Origin: Richelia intracellularis | GTDB lineage: Bacteria > Cyanobacteriota > Cyanobacteriia > Cyanobacteriales > Nostocaceae | DNA length: 37,753 nucleotides | NCBI GenBank assembly: GCA_000613065.1 | Contig: CBZS010000649.1 | Location: 1-37,753, forward strand | Direction of reading: 5' to 3' | Part shown: positions 27,248 to 36,914 of the stretch, piece by piece | How the letters are laid out: each line of letters begins with the position of its first letter | How positions within the stretch are numbered: the first letter of the stretch is position 1 | The notes under the pieces: model-generated | Told to the model about the DNA's origin: nothing | Seen by the model: the letters and a program-made list of their open reading frames with translations, nothing else | The model's database searches: none | Made by a program: the position numbers and the translations under genes

Positions 27248-29433
27248 GTGAATTTCTTTCTTGGTTGTCCTATTTGGGCATATAAAGGTTGGATGGGTGA
27301 ATTTTATCCCCACGGAACTCGTCCTGGTGACTTCTTACATTTATATACTCGTCGCTTTACTACGGTAGAAGGAAACACTACTTTCTATGCCGTACCCAAG
27401 GATGAAACCGTTACCCGTTGGACAAATCAAATACCCCCAGGCTTTTAATTGTGCCTGAAATTGCCGCGAAAAATCACACATAACGGTTTACTACAACTCC
27501 ATATTCCTGACGCACTAAACTTTTTAGAGAGAATGCTTCCCTTGGGTAAACACTTAGGGCCAATGTTTGCCCAACTACCTCCCAGTTATTCACCTCAGTT
27601 CCTAGAGGATTTAAATACTTTTCTTACTGCTTGGGAAACAAATACAAGCTCTCTCGTTTTAGAGGTTAGGCATCCAGATTGCTTTCGAGAACCCCATGCT
27701 AGTAATTTGACCGCACTCTTAACAAAATTAAATATAGCCAGAGTATTGTTAGATACACGTCCTATTTATTCAGGAGATGACGATCCCCAAGTGCATTCAG
27801 AAAGACGTAAACCCAAATTACCCTTATAATTTCAAACCACAGCACCATTTACCTTAATTCCGTTAAGGTTATAAAAAAAATTACCAGCTAAAGCGGTTGA
27901 ATCAAGATATCCCATTTGGGCAACAGTGGATTTCGGTGTAATCTAGACTCGACTTGTTTCATAGCTTTCTTTGTTAGAGAAATCCCTTTTTGGTAAACAG
28001 TTTTACTTAAACTCAAGATAGGATATAAGCCTTATCAACAAGCTTCGCCCCCCCATTCCAATGCTGGTCAACAATACGCCAACAACCCTCTATGGGATTG
28101 TATTTACTATGGTAAGGAGCATAGTAAAGCAATTGAATTGGTATATTTAGCAGATCAACAAACTCAACCATCCTTTTTTTTTATTGAGTTCTTACTCCAC
28201 TACTTTCCGGACCATTATCAACTTTAATTTGTATCAGTTCGGTATCCTGCTTTTGTTCTGGTGTCATTGTCTTCCACCATTGAATTAGAGTATCAACAAT
28301 AAAATCCCTGGTTTTATAAGAACAACTACCAAAGTTAATATACAATAACTGCCCACTATCTTCATCAAGAATCCCACAGAGACTATATTGTTCTGTGCAT
28401 CCCATATGATGCTCCTCAGCTTGATTGTCTCCTCTGGTTTTTCCACCACGAGAATAACCCCCGATATTAACGGTACCTTTGCAATCCATGCTTAGTCCTT
28501 TGACTTTGAGGCTTGTTTGTTGATTGCGGCTGAAATTCTTTGATGTTGTTGAAGATATCATCCGTTTGTGCAATTTGTTTTGAGGTTTGGCTTTTACTAC
28601 TTTACGAAGACGATAGTCCATTCGATTCAATACTTGTGCCATTGTACTGGCGCAAGGCAAGTGCTCCTGGCTAAATCCCTGTTCTTTGAGTTTTTATAGT
28701 GCGGATGTTGCTGTTAACCGGGTATAGGCTAAGGAAGTTTTAGATGTTGGGTCTTGTTGAGAATAAGATTCTGCAATTTGTCCCAGGGATAATGCCACAA
28801 GAGAAGAGGTTGTTTCTCCTGGCAACGCTTTGCTGTGGTAAAGGCTGATTGTAATCCCACACAGATTATCCCTGTTCTTTTTTCCCCTAACCCTAACTCT
28901 ATATTTTCTCTACCCCAACCGAATACTGTTTGTGCTAACCTTGGTCTACCTTGGCAATATTTCAACGTTATCTGAGCTTGAAAGCCCCGATGTTCTACTC
29001 CATTCATTTTCGATGCTGGCAACAGCAAGTCTTCTATTTGTGATCTTGTTAATGATTTGGGTTCCTCTGCTGGGTCTAGCATACTCCAAAATACTTGCCC
29101 CTGTTTTTTGACTCATCAACATTACATCTTACTTTTATTGGTAAATTATTTCTTATAAATCACCTTATTTACCATCCCACCCTGGAAATGAATCAACCAT
29201 TTTTGCTGGAGTGGGTAAATTATATTCAACAGTGCTTGCAACAGGGAAAGCAAATTTACTTCTTTGTCCATTGTCCAGTAGAAGAGCGATCGCCACACAC
29301 TGCCCGTCACTTTTATAATCTACTACACCACACAGGTATTGATATTCCACCTTTCCCATGGAATCAGATTAAACAACATCCCCAGCAGTTGAGTTTATGG
29401 GAAACATTAGAGGGGTGTTACCCTACACTTTAA
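27248..29433 (+). pseudogene. DUF72 family protein, split by an ISAzo13-type element
   Basis: DUF72 proteins are TIM-barrel proteins of unknown function. The N-terminal part begins at a GTG (VNFFLGCPIWAYKGWMGEFYPHG) and continues FTTVEGNTTFYAVP to TAA at 27446. It resumes in the same frame as CLKLPRKITHNG, MFAQLPPSYSP and LEVRHPDCFREPHASN. A second TAA at 27827 replaces a glutamine codon, and homology goes on to FTLIPL at 27865. An insertion sequence follows. From about 29163 the C-terminal part continues as HPTLEMNQPF, EWVNYIQQCLQQGKQIYFFVHCPVE and TARHFYNLL. Three independent lesions make it dead. Confidence 0.88.
27866..29165 (-). mobile_element. ISAzo13-type insertion sequence, decayed
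   Basis: Both ends begin AGGT and carry a related inverted text (TTATAAAAAAAATTACCA at 27869-27886; TTATAAGAAATAATTTACCA read inward from 29158). The length is about 1.3 kb. Transposase pieces lie on the minus strand: 29082-28729 (SKMNGVEHRGFQAQITLKYC, FGWGRENIELGLGEKRTGI), 28660-28181 (TMAQVLNRMDYRLRKVVKAKPQ, SMDCKGTVNIGGYSRGGKTR, IQIKVDNGPESSG), and beyond to about 27900 (QLLYYAPYHSKYNPIEGCW). Stops and shifts break it in several places. It interrupts the DUF72 gene. Confidence 0.85.
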
Positions 29434-29851
29434 TCCTGTGATATTTAACTAAGATCAAAGAGGATTTGTCAAAGCGATCGCTATTCTTCTATATTCTCTA
29501 ATATTCATGTATTAACTGTGGGTACTTATCACATAAGTTAAATCATAATAATGGTTATCTATGGTTATATTTAAAAATATATCTATAGAAATCAAAATAT
29601 TTTAATGTATCACTGACATTTATATTTTTGTGATAGGTTGATCCTAGATTTCATTGGATTCATTACATCATTCATACAAAGGTGATAGATATACTACAAC
29701 CTTACGACGTTACTGTAGGGCACCTCGATTAATCAAGTCTTAGGTAATCTGAGGGGGATCGAAGAACTACAAGAAAGTGAAGTTGGGCAAAAAATAGCTC
29801 AACCGGAACTATTTATAGTTGAAATCTGGCTCAAGAGAGCTAATTTAGACG
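29434..29851. other. Gene-free AT-rich stretch
   Basis: One HIP1 site is near 29475. A plus-strand open frame of about 50 codons (VLGNLRGIEELQESEVGQ, then FIVEIWLKRANLDA) runs from about 29723 to a TAG at 29869-29871. It may be a gene remnant but has no start codon and I do not recognise it. Confidence 0.35.
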
Positions 29852-29854
29852 CAA

Positions 29855-30720
29855 TTATCCCACAGCTTTAGGATTTTTATTCTCCCAAAATCCATCACGT
29901 TTGAAGTTGTAAACTAAATGATTCACTCCAATAGTCGCCTTTACTGACTGCTTACCAATGGAACCCATTAACTTGCCTCCCATTTCATTAACCCATTGAC
30001 TAAAAACGAGTTCGACCTTAGCTCTGACTTGAGAATGGTCTCGATTATCTTCTTTGTGTTTTGCAGTCAATGGATGATTGCGGTAGGCTCGTTCATGAAT
30101 GTGACTGAGGAATTGTAAAATCTGTAGAATCCATTCAATAGATTCACTACCATAGGCAGTATCTGCCCAAACCTCTTGCCCCTGGTTTTGCTCATCCAAC
30201 AGTGCCCCTAACACTTGGAAATCATGCACTGAGGCATCCGTGACTTGATAGCGACGAATCAAACCGTACTCCACATCGATACTGATGTGGTTTTTATAAC
30301 CAAAGGAACTCTGACCATTCTTTTTTGTCCAGGAGCATCGGTATCATTCTGGGACAAGCCATGAGGCTTTTGCTACCAACTTTCGGGAATTTCTCCTTGG
30401 GCAAGTTTTTGCTTCTCTTCCTTAGTATTATCCTGCTTGGGAACTGGAATCAGTGTGGCATCTACTATTTGACCCCCCTTAGCTTGGTAGCCTTGGTCTC
30501 TCAGGTGGCTATCAAATTAATTGCTCAAACAGTTCTTCAATAAGACCCTGCTGCTTCAACTGCTGCCGAAATAACCAAACTGTAGTTGCATCTGGTACTG
30601 GTTCTGCTAGTCCCAAGCCCAAAAATATCATGAAAGATAGTCGGTTATTGAGCTGGTACTCCAGTTCTTCATCACTCATGTTATGTTGTACAGTTGTTGC
30701 AGCACAAGCATTTTGAACAT
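29855..30720 (-). pseudogene. IS5-family transposase (IS5-group type), broken
   Basis: On the minus strand the pieces occur in order. MFKMLVLQQLYN starts at about 30720; SDEELEYQLNNRLSFMIFLGLGL and PDATTVWLFRQQLKQQGL follow in a shifted frame. A stop interrupts EELFEQLI. GGQIVDATLIPVPKQDN comes next, with another stop after IPESW. The uninterrupted tail 30274-29855 reads RRYQVTDASVHDFQVLG, VWADTAYGSESIEW, HERAYRNHPLTAKHKEDNR and RAKVELVFSQWVNEMGG, with the late DDE residues. At least two stops and one shift make it inactive. Confidence 0.8.
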
Positions 30721-30797
30721 AACTATTACATGAACCTATACCACTAATAGCAGAAGGTGATAATATGCCTGTTGAGTAAGAGTGGTTATATCATCTG

Positions 30798-31625
30798 ATG
30801 GCTGGAGGTTTTGAAGGACTGAGTAATTTGGAGTGGTCTTTGTTTGAGGATATTTTTCCGAAACCGCCAGAGAAACGCGAACGAGGAATGCCACATTCTT
30901 CATTTCGTTATGTACTCAATACCTTACTGTATATATTGATAACAGGGTATCGTTGGTGTGACGTTCCAAAAGGAGAAATATGGGGATCAAACAGCTCTGC
31001 ACATCGACGGCTCAAACGTTGGCAGTTGGACGGGAGCTTAGAGGCTTTACAAGCACGAATATTGAAAATTGGACAAGAGAAAGGGTTAATAAAGTGGAGT
31101 TATGGCGCGCTGGACGGGTCTTTTTCCCCCTGGAAAGGGCGGTGGTGATGGTGTTGCTTACGGTGGAAGAGGAAAGTGTATTTTTATTACACACTCTTAC
31201 TGAAGGCTCAGGAATGCCTTTATCCAATCGCACCACACCTGCCAATGGTAGTAAAATAGATCAGGTGATGCCACTTCTAGACAGTGTAAAGGTTAAGACC
31301 AACAAACGGGGTAGACTCCGTAAACCCCTGAAAGTGCTTGCTGCTGACAAAGGGTACGATTCTAAGGATAAGCGCGCTGCTTTACGTAGAGGTGGTATTA
31401 GGCCGCAATGGCCCAAGCTGGTTTGGAAGACAAAGAAGAACAAGGGCAGACCCATTAAAATTTCCGTGCCATGTGACAACAAGAAGGTTGTTTCCCATGG
31501 GTTCAAAAAAAATATCGTCGTCTTGTTTGTTGTCACATGGGAAAGAATTTCAGCGTGTTTTGATGCTTTTTTGTCTCTTGCAACAATCTATATTTGGATT
31601 AACAAAACTATATTAGTGGGATATA
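30798..31625 (+). pseudogene. IS5-family transposase (second type), frameshifted
   Basis: It starts MAGGFEGLSNLEWSLFEDIFP and reads YVLNTLLYILITGYRWCDVP, then YGALDGSFSP. One extra C in a run near 31125 shifts the frame; GKGGGDGVAYGGRGKC continues in the next. A further shift leads to MPLSNRTTPANGSKIDQV, LAADKGYDSKDKR, RPQWPKLVWKTKKNKGRPI and, after more indels, ERISACFDAFLSLATIYIWINK near 31600. These are the catalytic blocks of an IS5-type DDE enzyme. It lies back to back with the minus-strand IS5 pseudogene. Confidence 0.82.
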
Positions 31626-31952
31626 TTCATCTATGGGCTTTCGCCCAGCATTATTTTTTCTGGGCTTGTCATGCACTTGTTCTAAAATTGGACGAAATTA
31701 TGACCACGGAACCCTCTCGTCTAACTTCATCAACAGGGTCTTCTTGCTTTTTAACTTCTGGTATCGCTGTTCAAGTTCCCCTATTTTTTTGAATTCCATG
31801 GCGATTAAACCTCAGCTTCTGCTCTCCCTATACTCTCATCTCGCGAGCTACTTGCTCAATTTTTCGAGGTGCCCATTAATTTATAATAGTTATTATTACC
31901 GCTATACAAAAGTCCAGCTTTTAACCGCTCTTAGTCTATATATGGTAACAGC

Positions 31953-33117
31953 GTGGAAAATATTATTACTCTTGCCAAAGAACATCTAGATATAAACTTA
32001 GAAGCGATTGCTCAAATAGATTACTTTAAATCTCGTTATGTCTATCGCCATAACTTAATTGTTATTGATCATGAGAATGATAAATATTTTTATGAACATT
32101 ATGCACCAGACTCACTTAATAATATTGCTGCACCTAAGAGGATGTTTTAAAAGGTGGGAGGTATCATCAAAAAGCTCACAAGGCATATGCTGAGAATTAT
32201 AGAAAACACCACCCCGTGAGCAAATGACTAAGAATTATCCTAGCTATTTAACGTGGGAACAGTGGGAGTTAATCCCAGAGCTGTTTCCAGAGGCAAAACT
32301 AGGTGGTCGTGCACCTACAACAAGATGTATGTAGCCAGTAGTAAACCCGATTTTATACCTACTGTGTCAAGGATGTACATGGCAGGTATTACCAGGAGAT
32401 TTACCACTTTGGTCTACAGTCTATGGCTATTTCAGAACATGGGGCAAAGACCGTACTAGGCTTCAGGTTTATGACAAACTATATCAATGGGTTCGGGTAG
32501 GAGCCAGTCGAGAACCAAGTCCATGGGAAGCAGCCTTTGATAGCCAATCAGTTGAAACCGCAACCATGATTTGTACGGATGTTAGTTTCGACCCAGGAAA
32601 ACAAATACATGGATGTAAGCGATTTATTACGGTTGACTTGTTAGGGCTAGTTTTGCGAGTCTTGGTTACTTCTGCAATTGTGCCAGAACCTGCAGGGGCT
32701 AAACTAAACGTGCACGTTCTGGCAGCTTTATCAGATGAAAGATAAAGTTAAAAGACTGCACACTATCTGGATGAATGGAGGATATCGGGGGGAAGATTTT
32801 GCCCACTGGATAATCGATGTTTTTCGTTGGATTGTGGAACTGGTTCTCAGACCCTTAGAAAAGAAGGGTTTTACCCTTTTACCAAAACCTTGGGTTGTAC
32901 AACGAACTTTCGGGTGGCTCAATTGGTGTAGAAGATTAAGTAAGGACTATGAAAGGCTACCTGAAACTTCTGAGACTTTAATCTATATTGCAATTATACG
33001 TATCATGGTCAGGCGACTTGCATGATTTGTAACTCACTTCGACTTTTAAAACATCCTCTAAGCTATTTTACTCAGAATATGAATGCATTGATTGGATTCG
33101 TCAGGGATTAGATATTC
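31953..33117 (+). pseudogene. Small unknown gene cut by an IS5-type element and a MITE
   Basis: A GTG at 31953 opens a frame (ENIITLAKEHLDINLEAIAQ, then YFKSRYVYRHNLIVIDHEN) up to AAP at 32135. An insertion sequence follows. If the sequence after its target duplication (33059) is joined on, the frame continues without a break: KLFYSEYECIDWIRQGLDI. It then runs into MITE copy 4 at 33118. The reconstructed part is 83 codons. I do not recognise the protein and cannot say how long it once was. Confidence 0.6.
32138..33058 (+). mobile_element. IS5-family insertion sequence, 921 bp, with TAA target duplication
   Basis: Perfect inverted ends GAGGATGTTTTAAAA at 32138 and 33058 are flanked by TAA on both sides, a TNA-type 3-bp duplication typical of IS1031-like IS5 groups. 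The transposase starts at 32224 (TKNYPSYLTWEQWELIPELF) and stops early (TTRCM, TAG at about 32329). It continues in frame as LYLLCQGCTWQVLPGD, PSPWEAAFDSQSVETATM, GCKRFITVDLLGLVLRVLV. It shifts near 32730 and ends KDKVKRLHTIWMNGGYRGED, FRWIVELVLRPLEKKG, RTFGWLNWCRRLSKDYE. The ends are well kept while the gene is dead. Confidence 0.88.
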
Positions 33118-33208
33118 GGCGTTGCTGAATCAGGGGATGATTTCACTAAATTTTCAACGATTTCTCAATGCTTTAAAAAGCTCATTCATCCCGCACTTAT
33201 GCAACCCC
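33118..33208 (+). repeat. 91-bp MITE-like element, copy 4
   Basis: Ends are GGCGTTGCTGAATCAGGGG and, inverted, GGGGTTGCATAAGTGCGGG (asymmetric type). The inner part matches the other copies closely. Unlike them it has no matching flanks: AGATATTC on the left, TCCGAAAC on the right. A later deletion or recombination on one side is likely. Confidence 0.85.
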
Positions 33209-33649
33209 TCCGAAACAAAGGGTTTAAACCTATATTCCGCAGGGTTCATTAGTAAAAGACACCAAACTTTCTCTAGTGGTAGCATTTTTTCTCCTACCCA
33301 AGGCAAGCACAAAGGTTCGGGACTCGCTCATTGTCTTCCTTCTCGAGACGTTCAATCTTGATCGGAAGTGTAAATATTTCCATAAGATAAGGGGTACATC
33401 CATATTGATTTAAACCTGAGTTGAAAGCTGACTCTAAAATACTTCTATCAATTACACAAGTAGCTGGGAGTTGCGGGTTAATAGTATAACAATCAATTTA
33501 TGTCAGTAATACATAGAAAAGCGATCGCAATTAAGTAAGCTACAAGCAGCTACGCAACGACATTGTGTAATTAATTATGTTTAATAGTCAATATCATCAG
33601 AAGAACTGTTGGGCTTAGCAGGAATAGACTTTATCTATTGATAAGGTAA
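33209..33649. other. Stretch without a recognised gene
   Basis: A minus-strand open frame of about 65 codons (about 33490-33285) contains PQLPATCVIDRSILESAFNS and YGCTPYLMEIFTLPIK. It has no good start and ends in several stops. I do not recognise it. One HIP1 site lies near 33520. Confidence 0.35.
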
Positions 33650-34711
33650 TTAATACAGATTGTGTATGTGGTTTGCCACTTCAAGCCCCGACAAAAAAGC
33701 ATTCTCGAAGTTGGAAGTACCTTCATCCCTAGAGGGGAAGGAATTACCAGCTATATAAAGTGGTCCAATATGTTCAACTGAGTCAGATAATCTTTGAGGT
33801 GAAAAGAATACGTCATTAAAGTGGTTTATGGGAGTACTATATCGCCATAAATGTACTTAGTAATCAATAATACTTTCACGGGTAAAATATCTTGTTGCTG
33901 CATCAATTAGTTCCTGAACAGCTTGTTCTCTCTTAGACATATCATAATGACATTCACTAAAGTTTGGATTGGCATGTAGAGTAATAGCATAACAATCTGG
34001 TGAAATACCCTTCTGATGATTACAAGAAATCCAAAGTAATTTATCATCCTGAATACTACAACCTCCTGAATGATTAATTTGAATCGGCTCAGAAGCTATA
34101 GCCAACACAGCCATACAGATCCTGTATGAAACCCTGCCCAACTCTTGTAATGAATTACTAGGCAGTGAAATACCTGATTCCCCTAGCAATTGAAGAGTTT
34201 GACGTAACGGAGGAGTCATAATAAGAATATTTCAGCAGATGATGTAAGAACTTTCATCATCTGCTGAAATATTCCAACTAGTTCCATCCCAGCTTAAACT
34301 CGTAATTTTCTTCGAATTATAAGTATTCAAATCTACAGCAATATGTTGGGCAATACTTCTCATGCTTTTGATGCCACCATACTTCTGGATATTCATATCT
34401 TCTGAACTTCGAGACTCCCAGTTCCATATACTCACAAGCCCAACAGCTTCCCAATCACCCAACCAACGCTTTAACTCTTGACTAACATCTGTAATATATT
34501 GTATTCCATAATCGAATATCCCCTCCCCAGCTCCAGTATTACGAATGCGGCGAGTTACGATGCGTCCCCCCAAACCGCGCCCTTTGTCTAAAATAGTTAG
34601 ATTGAATCCGTATTGCTGAAGTAGTTTCCCAGCAATCAAACCAGAAATTCCTCCACCGATAATTGAGCATGATAGACTCTTTTTAGTAACCCCAACGGAA
34701 AATCGATTCAT
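33650..34711 (-). pseudogene. FAD-dependent amine-oxidase/renalase-like oxidoreductase with two in-frame stops
   Basis: The gene begins MNRFSVGVTKK and has the dinucleotide-binding motif IIGGGISGLIAGKLLQ, followed by LDKGRGLGGRIVTRR, a GG-doublet motif of this flavoprotein group. A TGA at 34232-34234 interrupts it, then NILIMTPPLRQTLQLLG continues in the same frame. A TAA at 33857-33859 follows, then VHLWRYSTPINHF and GPLYIAGNSFPSRDEGTSN to the natural end at 33650. The full frame would be about 353 aa. The first stop lies inside a perfect 20-bp inverted repeat. Substrate unknown. Confidence 0.85.
34225..34274. repeat. Perfect 20-bp inverted repeat inside a pseudogene
   Basis: Arms 34225-34244 and 34255-34274 are exact reverse complements around the 10-nt loop TAAGAACTTT. 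The repeat lies within the coding frame of the flavoprotein pseudogene, and one arm supplies its TGA stop. It has no T-run. Confidence 0.9.
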
Positions 34712-34795
34712 ATTGCACAATTTTCAATATTAAGTGAATCATCAAATGGGTGGAGTTGTTTTTTTTATATGGCATAGAAATTTGCCAAACCTCTT

Positions 34796-35462
34796 TTACT
34801 CCCTAACTTTCTCAATGGTTTGTTTCATGGGAATTTTAATCATAAATTCCGTACCTTGACCTGAACGATAATTACAAATTATTTTACCACCATCTTTTTC
34901 CACAATAATCTGATAACTAATAGACAATCCTAATCCGGTACCTTTCCCTATTTGCTTGGTGGAAAAAAATGGATCGAATAACTTAGGGCGTATTATTTAC
35001 TTGATTCCAATTCCATTATCATAAATGTGAATTGCAACCCAATTACTGTCAATTTGATGAGTACGAATGATAATCGGAGGAAGAGACTGTCAGTCTGTAC
35101 ATACTTTTTCCTCAAGAGCATCAATCGCATTACCAATAATGTTCATTAAGACTTGATTTATCTGACTGTGCTAACATCCTAATGGACGTAAATTTCCATA
35201 ATCTTTGATTAATTAAATATCAATCTCTTGTTGATGAAATTTATGGCTGAGAATTATTAATGTACTCTCAATTCCTTGATTGAAATCAACTGCTTTATAC
35301 TCAGCTTGATATAATCTGGAAAAATTTCGTAAAAATATCACGATTTTGCCAACTCTTTCAGCTCCTACCTCTATAGAGTTGATAATTTTTGGCAAATCTG
35401 TGTATAAAGAATCAAGGTCTATGTCTTCAATCTTTTTTTGAATATATAGAGGAGTTTGAGTA
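34796..35462 (-). pseudogene. Sensor histidine kinase, C-terminal remnant
   Basis: On the minus strand the text IEDIDLDSLYTDLPKIINSI, RVGKIVIFLRNFSRLYQAE and the dimerisation-domain tail are followed by a stop at 35213. Then come INQVLMNIIGNAIDALEE (N-box), YDNGIGIK (G1) with another stop, DPFFSTKQIGKGTGLGLSIS (F and G2 boxes), DGGKIICNYRSGQGTEFMIK, and the end at 34796. At least four stops are present. The H-box and all sensor domains are missing; IS5 remnants begin where the upstream part should be. Confidence 0.82.
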
Positions 35463-35486
35463 TATTATAGTTCTTGCAAAAGTTAT

Positions 35487-36065
35487 TTAGGCAAATTCAG
35501 TTTTTGGGAAACGAAGTTCATAGTTGCGCAAACCAGCTATGAGATTAAATCTCAAGCTAAATCTTTTTCTACGATTACAATAACGGTCGGAGAAAATTTT
35601 CAATATCTTCAGTTTCCGACCAATATGCTCACCCACAACTCGAACTTTGGGCAACTGTTGATTACTCTTTTTCTCTTCAGGACTAAGGTCACCACCCCTG
35701 GACTTCTTTTTTGGGCGTTGCATAAGTGCGGGATGATTTCACTAAATGTTCAACGATTTCTCAATGGTTTCAAACCCTAATTCATCCCGCACTTATGCAA
35801 CGCCCTTTTTTGGTATTCTACTGTTGGTATGAAGTTTACCAATTCCTTGATATCCTTTATCGCCTAACAATTCAATATCTTTTCTTAACCTAACTTGACT
35901 GTTTGAAAATATGCGAAAATCATGCTTTTTCCCCTTCCCATGGGAAGTACATAGGATTTCTCTCGTACTTTGCCCGGATTTCTCACTTGTGAGAAAAAAA
36001 CACTTGGATGAGCCAGATTTAGGATAAATTAATTGGCACATTGTCAAATTCCTTGCAGATGACAA
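35487..36065 (-). pseudogene. IS5-family (DDE_Tnp_4-type) transposase, cut by a MITE
   Basis: The minus strand reads SREILCTSHGKGKKHDFRIF-like text and LLGDKGYQGIGKLHTNSRIP up to MITE copy 5. Beyond the MITE it continues KKSRGGDLSPEEKKSNQQLP, VRVVGEHIGRKLKILKIFSD and RRKRFSLRFNLIAGLRNYEL. These are the late catalytic blocks of the family. The N-terminal half is absent. Its right end is close to the broken histidine kinase, which it may have disrupted. Confidence 0.82.
35714..35804 (+). repeat. 91-bp MITE-like element, copy 5 (inside IS5 transposase)
   Basis: Both arms carry GGCGTTGCATAAGTGCGGGA (symmetric type). The 8-bp duplication CTTTTTTG is at 35706-35713 and 35805-35812. It splits the lysine-rich segment between NSRIPKK and KKSRGG of the IS5-type transposase remnant. 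Confidence 0.93.
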
Positions 36066-36255
36066 GGACTACGAAGTAAAAACCGAGTATACAAAAGATA
36101 TATAAAATACATGGAAATTGAAATATACTTAAATTAGAACAAAATAGTCATAAAATTTGACACAACAAATTGTTGGGTTCAATCAAGTAAATTAACCCAG
36201 CAGGACGGTTATTTCAAATCACAGAGCGCTATTACTTATTAATCCAATCATCTCA
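36066..36255. other. Short stretch without a recognised feature
   Basis: AT-rich; no open frame or repeat could be assigned. It lies between two transposase remnants. Confidence 0.4.
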
Positions 36256-36530
36256 TTAAGCAGGGCAAGGTAGTCGAGATAAACCCTCATAAATCATTGC
36301 AAAAACTTCCTTCTAAGGGCAAGCACTACTAATTGCAATTAAAACTCGTTGTTTGCAAATCGTAATCACAGCCTCTAGCTTTAATCATTTTGTGCGTATA
36401 GTTCCAATTGTTGCATTTTTGAATTCTGTATTTACTAAGCACTTTTCTCCCAGGTTATTCAGTAAAATGTAGGCAATAGCTGTAAAGCATAAACGTAATT
36501 GCTTCCCCTCAAATGTATGTGTACTTGTTC
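36256..36530 (-). pseudogene. IS1380-like transposase, C-terminal fragment
   Basis: The minus-strand frame reads RTSTHTFEGKQLRLCFTAIA, YILLNNLGEKCLVNTEFKNA, TIGTIRTK, stop, LKLEAVITICKQRVLIAISS, ACP, stop, KEVFAMIYEGLSRLP. This is the C-terminal end of an IS1380/IS4-type transposase. Two internal stops and the missing N-terminus show it is dead. Confidence 0.7.
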
Positions 36531-36567
36531 TATCACTTTGTAAATCTAAATCAAATCAAGATATGTT

Positions 36568-36726
36568 TTGATGTAGATGCTTGTATAGGGTGTGGAACTG
36601 TTCCTGTTTTTTCACTTTTTACAAGCCAATTCCATCAAGTATATTTTTGGCTGTCAATACTACTCTGGTTGACTTGTCATTTATTATTCTTATATCATAC
36701 TCCCTACAACCAAAAGAGTCGCACCC
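36568..36726 (-). mobile_element. 5' leader fragment of the ISKra4-type element
   Basis: The text from GATGTAGATGCTTGTATAGG to AAAAGAGTCGCACCC is nearly identical to 22914-23070 and, inverted, to 4832-4988. It contains the terminal sequence and the leader, but almost none of the transposase. Open frames seen here are antisense shadows. Confidence 0.75.
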
Positions 36727-36914
36727 TAACCAAAACTGGTTGAGTCAGTGCTTTAATACTTATAGGGTACACAAAAGCTTTCATCACTTACCCTTCTTCT
36801 GTCTACGGTAAGCCCAAGGTTCCTGGTAGCTCTCACTCCACACCCCCAAACGCAGTTCCTTTACAGAATGTTGGGCCCTCTTTACCATCTGCCAGGAGAA
36901 ACAATGTTTATTTT
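36727..36914. other. Short stretch, possible gene remnant
   Basis: On the minus strand about 37 codons (QMVKRAQHSVKELRLGVWSE, then PWAYRRQKKGK and two stops) may be the C-terminus of a lost gene or transposase. It is not recognised. Confidence 0.3.

Noticed and set aside
30325-30543. Plus-strand open frame of 72 codons
   Set aside because: It lies opposite the IS5-type transposase pseudogene, whose family residues read clearly on the minus strand.
17249-35804. CRISPR array from the repeated 91-bp units
   Set aside because: The copies are kilobases apart, in both orientations, flanked by target duplications, and have no regular spacers or cas genes.
36066-36914. A single intact gene on either strand
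   Set aside because: Only fragments with internal stops and transposase similarity were found.
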